Positions 1-6,384 are shown, counted from the stretch's first letter. The stretch: 10,752 nt of DNA from a bacterium (GCA_021782715.1 JAJXUR010000011.1:1-10752); one strand, 5' to 3'. The notes: a model not told the origin generated them from the letters alone. Made by a program: numbers and translations.

Positions 1-984
1 CCGGAGGACGCGCGCAAGATGTCGATCAAGAAGAACAGCGTCGCCATCGTCTCGGATGGCTCGTCTGTGCTCGGTCTCGGCAATATCGGCCCCTATGGCG
101 CGCTCCCGGTGATGGAAGGGAAGGCACTTATCTTTAAAGTGAAGGCGGACGTGGATGCGTGGCCGCTGGTTCTCGATACCCATGACCCCGACGAGATCGT
201 GCGCGTCGTCAAAGCAATAGCGCCGAACTTCGGCGGCATCAACCTCGAGGATATCGCTGCGCCGCAATGTTTCGAGATCGAGAAGCGTCTCATCGAGGAG
301 CTCGACATACCGGTGATGCATGACGACCAGCACGGCACGGCCATTGTCGTGCTTGCTGGCCTCATCAATGCCGCGAAGGTCGTGAAGAAAGACCTTAAAA
401 AGATGCGTGTCGTCATAAGTGGCGCGGGTGCCGCGGGTACGGCGGTCGCGAAACTCCTCGCTGCTGCAGGGGTGAAGGACATCATTCTCCTCGATCGCAC
501 CGGTGCCATCTACGCCGGACGCCCCGATTTGAATGCTCACAAGAAAGAGCTTGCCGCGCTCACGAATCCGCGCAAGGCGGAAGGTGGTCTCGCTGCCGTC
601 ATGCAGGATGCGGATGTCTTCATCGGCGTCTCGGGCAAGGGTCTCTTACAAGCCGAACACGTCGCCACGATGGCGCCGCGCAGCATCGTCTTCGCTCTTG
701 CGAACCCTGAGCCGGAGATCTTGCCGGAGGCGGCATGGCAGGCGGGCGCCGAGGTCATTGCGACGGGCAGGAGCGATTTCCCAAATCAGATTAACAATTC
801 TCTCGTTTTCCCGGGTATCTTCCGCGGCGCGCTCGACAAGGGCGTGAAGCAGATCACGGAGGCGACCAAACTCCGCGCTGCTCGCGCGCTCGCGGCGCTC
901 ATTGCAAAACCGATCGCGGAGAAGATCATTCCCGATATGCTCGATAAGCGCGTCGTCGCTGCGATAGCCAGGGCAGTCCATTAA
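1..984 (+). CDS. NAD(P)-dependent malic enzyme, 5'-truncated by window edge
   Basis: Oxidative decarboxylation of malate to pyruvate with reduction of NAD(P), cytosolic. The frame is open from base 1 (PEDARK precedes the Met at base 19), and family members have sequence upstream of the VAIVSDGSSVLGLGNIGP block, so the Met at 19 is internal and some tens of N-terminal residues lie outside the window. Visible motifs are the VMEGKALIFK segment, the metal-binding segments GGINLEDI and VMHDDQHGTA, a Rossmann GAGAAG motif followed by an acidic residue in LLDRTG (which favours NAD over NADP), and the C-terminal ALANPEPEI and NNSLVFPGIFRGALD blocks. It ends with TAA. The gap to lemA is 32 bp with no hairpin, so read-through into lemA is possible, although lemA has its own promoter-like element. 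The family is certain; cofactor choice is inferred. Confidence 0.95.
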   Translation, partial: PEDARKMSIKKNSVAIVSDGSSVLGLGNIGPYGALPVMEGKALIFKVKADVDAWPLVLDTHDPDEIVRVVKAIAPNFGGINLEDIAAPQCFEIEKRLIEELDIPVMHDDQHGTAIVVLAGLINAAKVVKKDLKKMRVVISGAGAAGTAVAKLLAAAGVKDIILLDRTGAIYAGRPDLNAHKKELAALTNPRKAEGGLAAVMQDADVFIGVSGKGLLQAEHVATMAPRSIVFALANPEPEILPEAAWQAGAEVIATGRSDFPNQINNSLVFPGIFRGALDKGVKQITEATKLRAARALAALIAKPIAEKIIPDMLDKRVVAAIARAVH

Positions 985-1001
985 CCGCTTGTGTCGCTTT
1001 T

Positions 1002-1010
1002 TGGTATACT
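1002..1010 (+). promoter_or_regulatory. Extended -10 promoter of lemA, predicted leaderless start
   Basis: TGG followed by TATACT (1005-1010) is an extended -10 element. Six bases separate it from the lemA ATG at 1017, which puts the expected transcription start on the A of the ATG. There is no Shine-Dalgarno in the gap and no convincing -35. The same geometry recurs at other genes in this window. Confidence 0.6.
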
Positions 1011-1016
1011 GAGAGC

Positions 1017-1577
1017 ATGACTACCACCACCATCGTGCTTATCGTCTTAGCCGTCGTCGTGCTTTGGGTGATTATGGCTTATAACGGACTCATTACGCTC
1101 ACGAACCGCGCCAAGGAGGCCTGGGCCGATATCAACGTTCAGCTCAAGCGTCGCTACGACCTCATCCCGAACCTCGTCGAGAGTGTGAAGGGCTATGCTG
1201 CGCATGAGTCGAGTGTGTTCGAGAACGTCACCACAGCACGCGCCGCCGCTATGGGTGCGGGTAGCGCGACACCGGCCGCACAGGCCGCCGCGGAGAATCA
1301 GCTCTCGGGCGCATTGAAGACACTCTTCGCCGTCTCGGAAGCGTACCCGGACTTGAAGGCTAACCAGAATTTCCTGCAGCTCCAGCAGGAGCTCGGCGAC
1401 ACCGAGGACAAGATCCAAGCTGCCCGCCGTTTCTACAACACGACCGTTATGGCGCTCAACACCGCCGAGCAGCGATTCCCGGGTAATCTCATTGCCACGT
1501 CATTCCACTTCGCACCGATGGACCTCTTCGAGCTCACCGAGGCTGCAGCGGCCGAACCGGTGAAGGTGCAGTTCTAA
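1017..1577 (+). CDS. lemA: LemA family membrane protein
   Basis: 186 residues, the usual length for LemA. One N-terminal membrane segment (about residues 4-22) is followed by the family signature, residues 31-60: RAKEAWADINVQLKRRYDLI and then PNLVESVKGY. The rest is a long, mostly helical domain rich in Ala and Gln, with the typical LQQELGDTEDKIQAARRFYN block. The biochemical role of LemA is not settled; it is widely found next to M48 metalloproteases and is thought to act with them at the membrane. Here the stop codon directly abuts the htpX start, so the two are almost certainly co-translated from one mRNA. The start at 1017 is supported by the -10 element exactly six bases upstream and by the membrane segment beginning right after it. 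Confidence 0.95.
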   Translation: MTTTTIVLIVLAVVVLWVIMAYNGLITLTNRAKEAWADINVQLKRRYDLIPNLVESVKGYAAHESSVFENVTTARAAAMGAGSATPAAQAAAENQLSGALKTLFAVSEAYPDLKANQNFLQLQQELGDTEDKIQAARRFYNTTVMALNTAEQRFPGNLIATSFHFAPMDLFELTEAAAAEPVKVQF

Positions 1578-2480
1578 ATGAATCTCTACGAGCAGCGTAG
1601 CTCGAATATCCGCCGCACGTGGGCCTTGGTGCTCGGCTTCCTCGTCGTGGTTATCGCGGTCGGCTATGCCATCTCCTGGTACTACGGCAATCCGGGCATC
1701 CTCTATATAGCGGTCGTCATCGCGGTCGCGACTAACTTCTACGCGTACTGGGCGAGCGACAAGCTCGTGCTCTCGTTGAATCATGCGCGTCCGGCCTCGC
1801 GCGAAGAATTCTTCGATTTTTACACGGTTACCGAGAATCTCGCTATCACCGCCGGGCTGCCGCAACCGAAGCTCTATGTGATCGATGACCCGGCGCCAAA
1901 TGCCTTCGCCACCGGTCGCGACGAGACGCATGCCGTGGTGTGCGCGACGACCGGTCTCCTCACCATGATGACGCGCTCCGAGCTCGAGGGCGTCATCGCG
2001 CACGAGCTCTCGCACGTGAAGAATCGCGACATACTGCTCATGACGATTGCGGTCGTACTCGCTGGCTTTGCCGCTATCGTCGCGAATATATTCCTGCGCA
2101 TGTCCTTCTGGGGCGGCGGTCGGAGCAATGATCGGGAAGGCGGCAATGCACTCATGATGATCCTCGCGGTAGCCGGCATCGTGCTCGCGCCCGTGGCCGC
2201 GAAGCTCATCGAGCTTTCCATATCGCGCCGCCGTGAATATCTCGCTGATGCCTCGGGCGCCCTTCTCACGCGCTACCCAGAGGGCCTCGCTTCGGCGCTC
2301 GGGAAGATCGGCGGCTATACAGCCCCGATGCGGGACGCGAATCTCGCGACCGCGCACCTCTTCATCGGCGATCCTTTCGGCGCGAAGTCTGGTGGCAGCA
2401 GCGGCTGGATTGAGCGCCTGTTCTCGACGCACCCGCCCATCCCTGATCGTATCAAGGCTCTCCTCGGCTCACCGGCTTAG
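1578..2480 (+). CDS. htpX: HtpX-type M48 membrane zinc metalloprotease
   Basis: 300 residues, normal for HtpX. It is an integral-membrane protease that degrades misfolded membrane proteins. Membrane segments are predicted near residues 15-35, 40-58, 152-172 and 191-210. The zinc site is complete: HELSH with H142 and H146 as ligands and catalytic E143, plus the third ligand E220 in RRREYLADASG. Other conserved blocks are NAFATGRD (108-114), which precedes the active site, and STHPPIPDRI (283-292) at the C-terminus. The ATG follows the lemA stop with no gap; an AAGGTG stretch at 1563-1568 inside lemA could serve as ribosome binding site. A perfect hairpin follows the gene at 2483-2507. Identification is firm; substrates are unknown. 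Confidence 0.96.
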   Translation: MNLYEQRSSNIRRTWALVLGFLVVVIAVGYAISWYYGNPGILYIAVVIAVATNFYAYWASDKLVLSLNHARPASREEFFDFYTVTENLAITAGLPQPKLYVIDDPAPNAFATGRDETHAVVCATTGLLTMMTRSELEGVIAHELSHVKNRDILLMTIAVVLAGFAAIVANIFLRMSFWGGGRSNDREGGNALMMILAVAGIVLAPVAAKLIELSISRRREYLADASGALLTRYPEGLASALGKIGGYTAPMRDANLATAHLFIGDPFGAKSGGSSGWIERLFSTHPPIPDRIKALLGSPA

Positions 2481-2482
2481 TA

Positions 2483-2507
2483 ACGAGGGAAGTCGGACTT
2501 CCCTCGT
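2483..2507 (+). terminator. Hairpin after htpX, 11-bp stem, no U-tract
   Basis: Perfect inverted repeat with an 11-bp stem (2483-2493 with 2497-2507) and a CGG triloop, starting three bases after the htpX stop. No T-run follows on either strand, so it is not a standard intrinsic terminator. It may mark the mRNA 3' end or protect it. The next promoter starts nine bases later. Confidence 0.5.
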
Positions 2508-2515
2508 GATGGATA

Positions 2516-2545
2516 TTGACAGATAGCACTATTGTGTAGTATATT
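2516..2545 (+). promoter_or_regulatory. Consensus sigma70-type promoter for small basic protein gene
   Basis: A perfect -35 TTGACA (2516-2521) and -10 TATATT (2540-2545) are separated by 18 bp, with T-G bases just before the -10. It is the only promoter in the window with a full consensus -35. The predicted start near 2552 gives a leader of about 58 nt before the Shine-Dalgarno-led ATG at 2610. Confidence 0.65.
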
Positions 2546-2609
2546 TCTGCCAGATTTAGGGAGGCTTGCCGTAGGGTGAGTCATTGAAATGCAACGGAAG
2601 GAGACAGTC

Positions 2610-2897
2610 ATGTGCTATACCGCTATACCCGGCAAGACCGGGTGTCTGGTCGCCCACGATGTGCCACGGATGCCGAAACTTAAAAAGCTGATTCCAGTGC
2701 CAAAGAAAAAGGCTACGCCACGCGGAAAATCTTGCGGCCGAACGGTCAAAGGAAAAGCGTCCTCCTGGGAGGAAGAACGGGAGAAGGAAAATCGCATGGA
2801 CAGGAACGCTAAGGCAAAGTGTGCCAAGCGCAACCAGCACCATTTCGGCCATGCTCGCAAGGAGCTGGTTAAAATGAAGCATGCAGGCTGTCTCTAA
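2610..2897 (+). CDS. Small lysine-rich basic protein, function unknown
   Basis: 95 residues, with about 17 Lys and 8 Arg, so strongly basic. It has no membrane segment or signal peptide. The N-terminal part is Pro/Lys/Gly-rich (PRMPKLKKLIPVPKKKATPRG); the middle is a charged helix (SSWEEEREKENRMDRN); the C-terminus is rich in Lys, His and Cys (KAKCAKRNQHHFGHARKEL). Five Cys and several His are present but show no clear zinc-finger spacing. The start at 2610 is chosen because GGAAGGAG lies six bases upstream, the best Shine-Dalgarno in the window; an in-frame ATG at 2589 lacks one. The gene sits between a consensus promoter and an intrinsic terminator, a compact highly expressed unit. Composition suggests nucleic-acid or ribosome binding, but I recognise no family. 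An alternative is that the transcript acts mainly as RNA. Confidence 0.6.
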   Translation: MCYTAIPGKTGCLVAHDVPRMPKLKKLIPVPKKKATPRGKSCGRTVKGKASSWEEEREKENRMDRNAKAKCAKRNQHHFGHARKELVKMKHAGCL

Positions 2898-2920
2898 TCA
2901 AATCATCTCCGTCTGAATTG

Positions 2921-2955
2921 ACCCCGCGCCATATCCAAGTGCGGGGTTTTTGTTT
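2921..2955 (+). terminator. Intrinsic terminator of small basic protein gene
   Basis: The stem ACCCCGC (2921-2927) pairs with GCGGGGT (2941-2947) around a 13-nt loop, followed by a T-rich run (TTTTTGTTT). It lies 23 bases after the stop codon at 2897 and separates this unit from tRNA-Ser. Confidence 0.75.
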
Positions 2956-2980
2956 CGGGGGTGATGGAAAGAGATTTTTC

Positions 2981-2989
2981 TGGTATAAA
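2981..2989 (+). promoter_or_regulatory. Extended -10 promoter of tRNA-Ser
   Basis: TGG followed by TATAAA (2984-2989), ten bases before the tRNA 5' end; the predicted start leaves a leader of only about four bases. No good -35 is visible. The TGGTATA core is the same as at lemA. Confidence 0.6.
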
Positions 2990-2999
2990 GAACGCACAC

Positions 3000-3089
3000 G
3001 GAGGCGTCGCATAGTGGTCTAGTGCACCGCCTTGGAAAGGCGGCAGGCTCGAAAGGGTCTCGGGAGTTCGAATCCCCCCGCCTCCGCCA
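3000..3089 (+). tRNA. tRNA-Ser (anticodon GGA), CCA encoded
   Basis: A 90-nt class II tRNA. The acceptor stem GGAGGCG (3000-3006) pairs with CGCCTCC (3079-3085); then come discriminator G and an encoded CCA (3087-3089). The anticodon arm CCGCC-TTGGAAA-GGCGG has anticodon GGA, which reads UCC/UCU serine codons. A long variable arm (GCTCGAAAGGGTCTC region) is typical of serine, and the T-arm GTTCGAATC is intact. A short T-run after the gene (3097-3101) may end transcription. Confidence 0.95.
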
Positions 3090-3309
3090 GGGATACTTTT
3101 TATCGGGATGACCCGAGGGCCTTATAATCGCCGCCGCCGCCGGTCTCTTCCTGATAGAGGCTGTCAAGAGGATTCCGTTTTTCAAAACGTCTATCGGCGC
3201 TTAGGCACAGCACACATCTTTTCCGCTCGGCATTAAAAATAACCAGCTTCTCGACGACGGATGCGTGTCTGAGGCGCGGCCGGAGACGGAGTTTCTTCAG
3301 GGTGCTAGA
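3090..3309. other. Intergenic stretch between tRNA-Ser and kinase-like gene
   Basis: No convincing gene on either strand. It contains a T-run after the tRNA, short hairpins at 3103-3116 (TCGGG/CCCGA) and 3176-3189 (CGTTTT/AAAACG), and an isolated TATAAT at 3123-3128 with no good -35. The kinase-like frame stays open back to a GTG at 3265, so part of this stretch could be coding if that start is used. Confidence 0.4.
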
Positions 3310-3311
3310 AT
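3303..3311 (+). promoter_or_regulatory. Possible extended -10 near start of kinase-like gene
   Basis: TGC followed by TAGAAT (3306-3311). If it is used, transcription would start near 3318 and the first usable ATGs would be at 3325 or 3340 rather than 3310. No -35 is visible. It overlaps the ATG at 3310, so the promoter and that start codon exclude each other unless a promoter lies further upstream. Confidence 0.35.
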
Positions 3312-4560
3312 GGCATGGCTTACCATGCATCGAGAAAAAATGAATGTGCAGGATGCCAGACGGGACATCATTGATGAACAGCAGGAAATGCCGGTGGATA
3401 TTCAGGCTGAGGCGCCCGTGTCGCCTGTTGCTGAAGCGCGAGAAGCCGATCTTGAGATGGCCCGAGCTAAGAGCGAGTCTGCCGATGCTGCAGATTTGGT
3501 TGCCGTAAAAGAACGCCTCGGCATGCTTGGGGGAGAAGAGGGTGATTCGAGCATGGAAATGAGCATTGCACAGAGGAAATCGGAAATAGAGGAGCAGTTG
3601 TCAGTACTTACACTAGAGAAATTAACCAATGTCGTTGTCGCAAATTCTTTCGAAGAGGAGTCTGAAGCAGAAAGGAGAAATGCGGTGATTGAAGGCAAGG
3701 AGAGAGATTTGGCGCATGCTCTAGAGAATCTTGAACTATCCGAGAGACAGAGTCTTGTCGCAAGACAAGCGTTTGCGTCCCCGCATGAGAGAGTCATGGG
3801 GACGCATGAAGCGCGGCAAACGTCTGCCTTGGGAGGCGGAATAAATAAGACCGAGTTCATCGCATTGAAAGACGATGGTTCAGTGGTCTTCAAGCCGGTG
3901 AGCGGAGAGGTTTTTGCAGGAGAGCATTTTAATGCTCATGTCAAACCCGGGACATATTACAAAAGGGAGCGGGCGGCGTATCTAGTAAGCGAATTCTTCG
4001 GCTTTAAGCTCGTCCCCCCCACCATTCTTCGCGAGCTAAACGGAGAAGTCGGCAGTGTCCAGGAATTTATTCCCGATACGGAACCGGGATTCAAGCTTAC
4101 TACTCGTGATCGGTCTTCCATTTTCGAGAATGTGAATGTCATCGGTAAGCGACGGGATAAGAAATATGAAGAGGCACTGGCCAAACTCTCCGTTTTCGAT
4201 CATCTCATTTGGAATATCGATCGTCACGGGGGTAACTTTCTTCTGAAAGAGGGGAATGTGTACGCCATCGACAATGGTTTCGCTTTCAACAAACGCGGTG
4301 ATGAAGATAGTCTTCGCTGGAGGGCGGCAAATGCCTTATCCGGCAGTCCCGATAAAGAAGTCCCTGCGGATGTATTGGCTCGTCTCAGTGAATTTTCGTC
4401 ACGACCGGAAGTGGAACAGGAATTTCGCGCGCAAATGGACGGTCTTCTCTCTGCTGAAGAAATTGATGCGCTTGTTTTCCGCGCAAGAGGCGTTGCGACA
4501 AATCTTGCGAAGAAGTCTATGCCGACCCGGATGGGGTGGCGTATAAGATTCAATGCATAA
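3310..4560 (+). CDS. PI3/PI4-kinase-like fold protein with acidic helical N-terminus
   Basis: 416 residues from this ATG; GTG 3265 and ATGs 3325 and 3340 are alternatives, and GGTG at 3301-3304 is only a weak ribosome site. Residues about 20-175 are acidic, low in aromatics and likely helical or coiled coil. Residues about 180-400 match the PI3/PI4-kinase-like, actin-fragmin-kinase-like fold. FKPVSGE contains the expected ATP-binding Lys (K195). YYKRERAAYLVSEFFGFKLVPPTIL is a family-typical helix and strand. FDHLIWNIDRHGGNFLL holds catalytic D304 and N309, and YAIDNGFAF holds metal-binding D321 in DNG form, as in type II PI4 kinases. All key residues are present, so an active kinase or related nucleotidyl transferase is likely. 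The substrate could be protein or lipid and cannot be read from sequence. The gene overlaps the next by 8 bp. Its lower GC and frequent AGA/AGG codons suggest acquisition by transfer. Confidence 0.8.
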   Translation: MAWLTMHREKMNVQDARRDIIDEQQEMPVDIQAEAPVSPVAEAREADLEMARAKSESADAADLVAVKERLGMLGGEEGDSSMEMSIAQRKSEIEEQLSVLTLEKLTNVVVANSFEEESEAERRNAVIEGKERDLAHALENLELSERQSLVARQAFASPHERVMGTHEARQTSALGGGINKTEFIALKDDGSVVFKPVSGEVFAGEHFNAHVKPGTYYKRERAAYLVSEFFGFKLVPPTILRELNGEVGSVQEFIPDTEPGFKLTTRDRSSIFENVNVIGKRRDKKYEEALAKLSVFDHLIWNIDRHGGNFLLKEGNVYAIDNGFAFNKRGDEDSLRWRAANALSGSPDKEVPADVLARLSEFSSRPEVEQEFRAQMDGLLSAEEIDALVFRARGVATNLAKKSMPTRMGWRIRFNA

Positions 4561-4813
4561 AATCATGAAGAAAGTCGAAATCTACCGGCTCAATGGCGAT
4601 GGAACGCAGTCAATCATCGCGCTGTGCTCTCTAAAGAACGACAAAGTCATCTGCGAAGGGGATACCGATATGCTCCGACATCTTCACGGAGGAATCGAGG
4701 ATCCGGGCACCGGGGATTCTCTTTTTGAAAAAGACGGGGTTCGTTTTCTCTTCGCACTCAAAAGCCATTTCAAGAGCGGATATCTTCTAGCGTCTGATGT
4801 CTTGATTTCCTAG
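4553..4813 (+). CDS. Small conserved-looking protein coupled to kinase-like gene
   Basis: 86 residues from ATG 4553, which overlaps the kinase-like stop by 8 bp; a second in-frame ATG at 4565 would give 82 residues beginning MKKVEIYRL. No Shine-Dalgarno precedes either, so translational coupling is likely. The sequence has alternating strand-like segments (KKVEIYRLNG, QSIIALCSL, KVICEGD) and a C-terminal motif DGVRFLFALKSHFKSGYLLASDV, without signal peptide or membrane segment. The fixed overlap suggests it works with the kinase-like protein, perhaps as regulator, inhibitor or substrate. A toxin-antitoxin-like arrangement is possible but is not shown by any recognisable antitoxin domain. I do not recognise the family. 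Confidence 0.65.
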   Translation: MHKIMKKVEIYRLNGDGTQSIIALCSLKNDKVICEGDTDMLRHLHGGIEDPGTGDSLFEKDGVRFLFALKSHFKSGYLLASDVLIS

Positions 4814-4844
4814 GCTTGAGTCAACTGCGTCTTTGCGGATGCGA

Positions 4845-4907
4845 GCCCTGCCAGGGGGCAGGGCGTGTGGATTTGGGCTTGATGACTTGGAGGCCTCGCC
4901 TCCAAGT
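4845..4907. terminator. Two adjacent hairpins between convergent genes
   Basis: Hairpin A has stem GCCCTGCC (4845-4852) with GGCAGGGC (4857-4864) and loop AGGG. Hairpin B has a perfect 10-bp stem, 4885-4894 with 4898-4907, and a CTC triloop. They lie between the plus-strand kinase-like operon (ends 4813) and the minus-strand glutaredoxin gene (ends 4913). Neither is followed by a T-run. They probably act as bidirectional 3'-end structures, similar to the triloop hairpin after htpX. Confidence 0.5.
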
Positions 4908-4912
4908 GGCGG

Positions 4913-5146
4913 TTACGAGTAGTGCGCCTGTAGGTACGCGACGATGTCGTCCGACTCGTACATCTCGACCGTGCGATCAGTGTCGACGAGGTAGGGTACT
5001 TGGCGCTTGCCACCGCGCGCCACGAGCTCCGCCGCGATCGTGTCGTCGGTGATATTCTTCTCATCGAAGGTAATGCCGAGTTCTTCGCCCGCATCGAGCA
5101 CTTTATGACAGAAGGGGCAGCCGGTCTTTACATACAACGTCAGCAT
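4913..5146 (-). CDS. Glutaredoxin
   Basis: 77 residues, a minimal one-domain glutaredoxin. The redox motif C10-P-F-C13 lies in LYVKTGCPFCHK; the cis-proline loop is RQVPYLVD (V50-P51); the C-terminal YESDDIVAYLQ helix is typical for binding glutathione or another small thiol. It is a cytosolic dithiol reductase or transferase. It starts 17 bases after the GH18 stop on the same strand, so it is in operon position, but an extended -10 element overlaps the end of that gene and could drive it separately. It could serve as electron donor to the ribonucleotide reductase encoded at 7730-10114; this is an inference from presence in the same window only. Confidence 0.93.
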   Translation of the reverse strand: MLTLYVKTGCPFCHKVLDAGEELGITFDEKNITDDTIAAELVARGGKRQVPYLVDTDRTVEMYESDDIVAYLQAHYS

Positions 5147-5154
5147 AGGTAATT

Positions 5155-5163
5155 ACAATAGCA
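5155..5163 (-). promoter_or_regulatory. Extended -10 promoter of glutaredoxin gene
   Basis: On the minus strand, TGC followed by TATTGT (5155-5160), eight bases before the ATG at 5146. It directly adjoins the GH18 stop codon (5164-5166). The predicted start gives a leader of one or two bases. There is no Shine-Dalgarno in the 17-base gap. Confidence 0.45.
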
Positions 5164-6303
5164 TCAATTCTTCGCGCCGCGCGGCAGGACGCTCCAGAGC
5201 GCGGGGTCTTCGCCGCCGTCGAGTTTGAAGATGGCGACGCCGCGCACGCCGAGAGAGCGGGCGAGCGCTATTTTGTCGGCGATAGCTTGTGCGTCACTCC
5301 ACCACACGATGTGGAGCGGATGGTTCATCGGTGCGGCGGCGCCGGCGACCTGCGGCGTGGTCGTCGGTGTGTAGACGAAACTCATCTCGCCGGCCGAGTT
5401 GCGCTGCGGCGTGATGCCGAGCTCGCTCGCAAGCGTCGTCGCGTAGCTCGGGTCGAGCGCCCAATTGAGGTCGTAGCGGTAGCCGGACTGCGAGAGTTTC
5501 GTGAAGTCGTACTCATACCCGTAGGTGGCGACACCGATGACGAGCTTCTTCCGGGAAATAGTCTGTGCGGCGTAGTTCATCACTTTCTTCACCCATGCGG
5601 TGTCGGCGACGGGGATGTACGGCTGGCCATCCGCCGCCGCGTTGAGCCGCAGATCGACCGCGCCCTGGTCGTACGCCATAATCTGCACCCGGTCGCAGTA
5701 CCGGTTGATGGCCGTATAGTCGTTTGCGTAATCGAGCTTCTTCGGGATGATGTCGAACGCCGAGGCGGGCGGCGTACGCGGTTCGATGCTGCAGTAGACC
5801 CACTTCTGCCCCATGCGCGCATAGAGCCCTTTCAGGAAAAGTGAGAAGTACGGCCGGCTTGATGCGGATTTGTTTTCAAAATCGATATTGATGCCGCTGA
5901 AGCCCTGCACTTTCGCCAGGTCGGCGATACGTGCTTCGAGCGCGCGGCGCCGCGGGCCAGACATGAGAATGGTGTCGATGGCCGTGCCGTTACTCCACAT
6001 GACGGTTGGGATCATCTTCACTTTTCCGGCTTTTGCCGTGATGCGGAGCAGATTGGCGGTCGAGGTGGATGAGGTCGCATCGAAGTCGAAGGCGTCGTAG
6101 AGAGAACCGTCATTCTGGACGACGTAGCCGAAGGGCATGACGGCGGTGAAATCCTGCAGGTGAGGGATGACGTCGATCGTGCCGGTGGCTTCCCGCCAGT
6201 AAGGAATCCACCCGGAGATTTCCAGGGGATTAGCAACCCTTACCGCAGCGTGCGTGCTGCCGGGGAGAAGCAGGAGAACACCGATAAGCAGGGCGCGGCG
6301 CAT
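5164..6303 (-). CDS. Exported GH18 glycoside hydrolase, SleL/YaaH-like
   Basis: 379 residues from the ATG at 6303. This start is chosen because a signal peptide begins at once (MRRALLIGVLLLLPGSTHA, cleavage near 19/20) and an extended -10 sits six bases upstream; the frame is open to an ATG at 6420, but that would bury the signal peptide. The mature protein is one GH18 TIM barrel: SGWIPYW (30-36), the active-site strand GFSGINIDFE with catalytic acid E143 and D141, MAYD (209-212), IGVATYGYEYDF, and the C-terminal KIALARSLGVRGVAIFKLDG. The NIDFE form and the C-terminus resemble spore-cortex and cell-wall N-acetylglucosaminidases of the SleL/YaaH group more than chitinases. No LysM repeats are seen. 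It probably cuts glycan outside the membrane, such as own or neighbouring peptidoglycan. The stop codon is TGA. Confidence 0.9.
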   Translation of the reverse strand: MRRALLIGVLLLLPGSTHAAVRVANPLEISGWIPYWREATGTIDVIPHLQDFTAVMPFGYVVQNDGSLYDAFDFDATSSTSTANLLRITAKAGKVKMIPTVMWSNGTAIDTILMSGPRRRALEARIADLAKVQGFSGINIDFENKSASSRPYFSLFLKGLYARMGQKWVYCSIEPRTPPASAFDIIPKKLDYANDYTAINRYCDRVQIMAYDQGAVDLRLNAAADGQPYIPVADTAWVKKVMNYAAQTISRKKLVIGVATYGYEYDFTKLSQSGYRYDLNWALDPSYATTLASELGITPQRNSAGEMSFVYTPTTTPQVAGAAAPMNHPLHIVWWSDAQAIADKIALARSLGVRGVAIFKLDGGEDPALWSVLPRGAKN

Positions 6304-6309
6304 AGGACC

Positions 6310-6318
6310 ATCGTAGCA
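6310..6318 (-). promoter_or_regulatory. Extended -10 promoter of GH18 gene, predicted leaderless start
   Basis: On the minus strand, TGC followed by TACGAT (6310-6315), then six bases, then the ATG at 6303. Transcription would begin on the start codon. No Shine-Dalgarno is present. The geometry is the same as for lemA and the DUF192 gene. Confidence 0.5.
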
Positions 6319-6384
6319 TTTGTTGCCGGCCGGGGTATGTGTTCTGTAAGAAAATGCTTCGGCGGGTGTATTAGTATGTACAGA

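Noticed and set aside
1500..2432. Minus-strand open frame of 310 codons
   Set aside because: Shadow of htpX and the end of lemA; low-complexity charged composition and no domain.
2556..2882. Minus-strand open frame with a hydrophobic stretch, opposite the small basic protein gene
   Set aside because: No promoter or ribosome site on that strand, while promoter, Shine-Dalgarno and terminator all support the plus strand. The hydrophobic residues mirror the Lys-rich codons.
2898..3185. Minus-strand open frame of 95 codons over the tRNA-Ser gene
   Set aside because: It is antisense to tRNA-Ser; its RRRGDSNSRDPFEPAAFPRR stretch is the typical false translation of a serine tRNA complement.
3079..4903. 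Possible attachment-site repeat of the tRNA-Ser 3' end (CGCCTCC near 4897)
   Set aside because: The match is only about 7 bases, lies within a hairpin arm, and there is no integrase gene.
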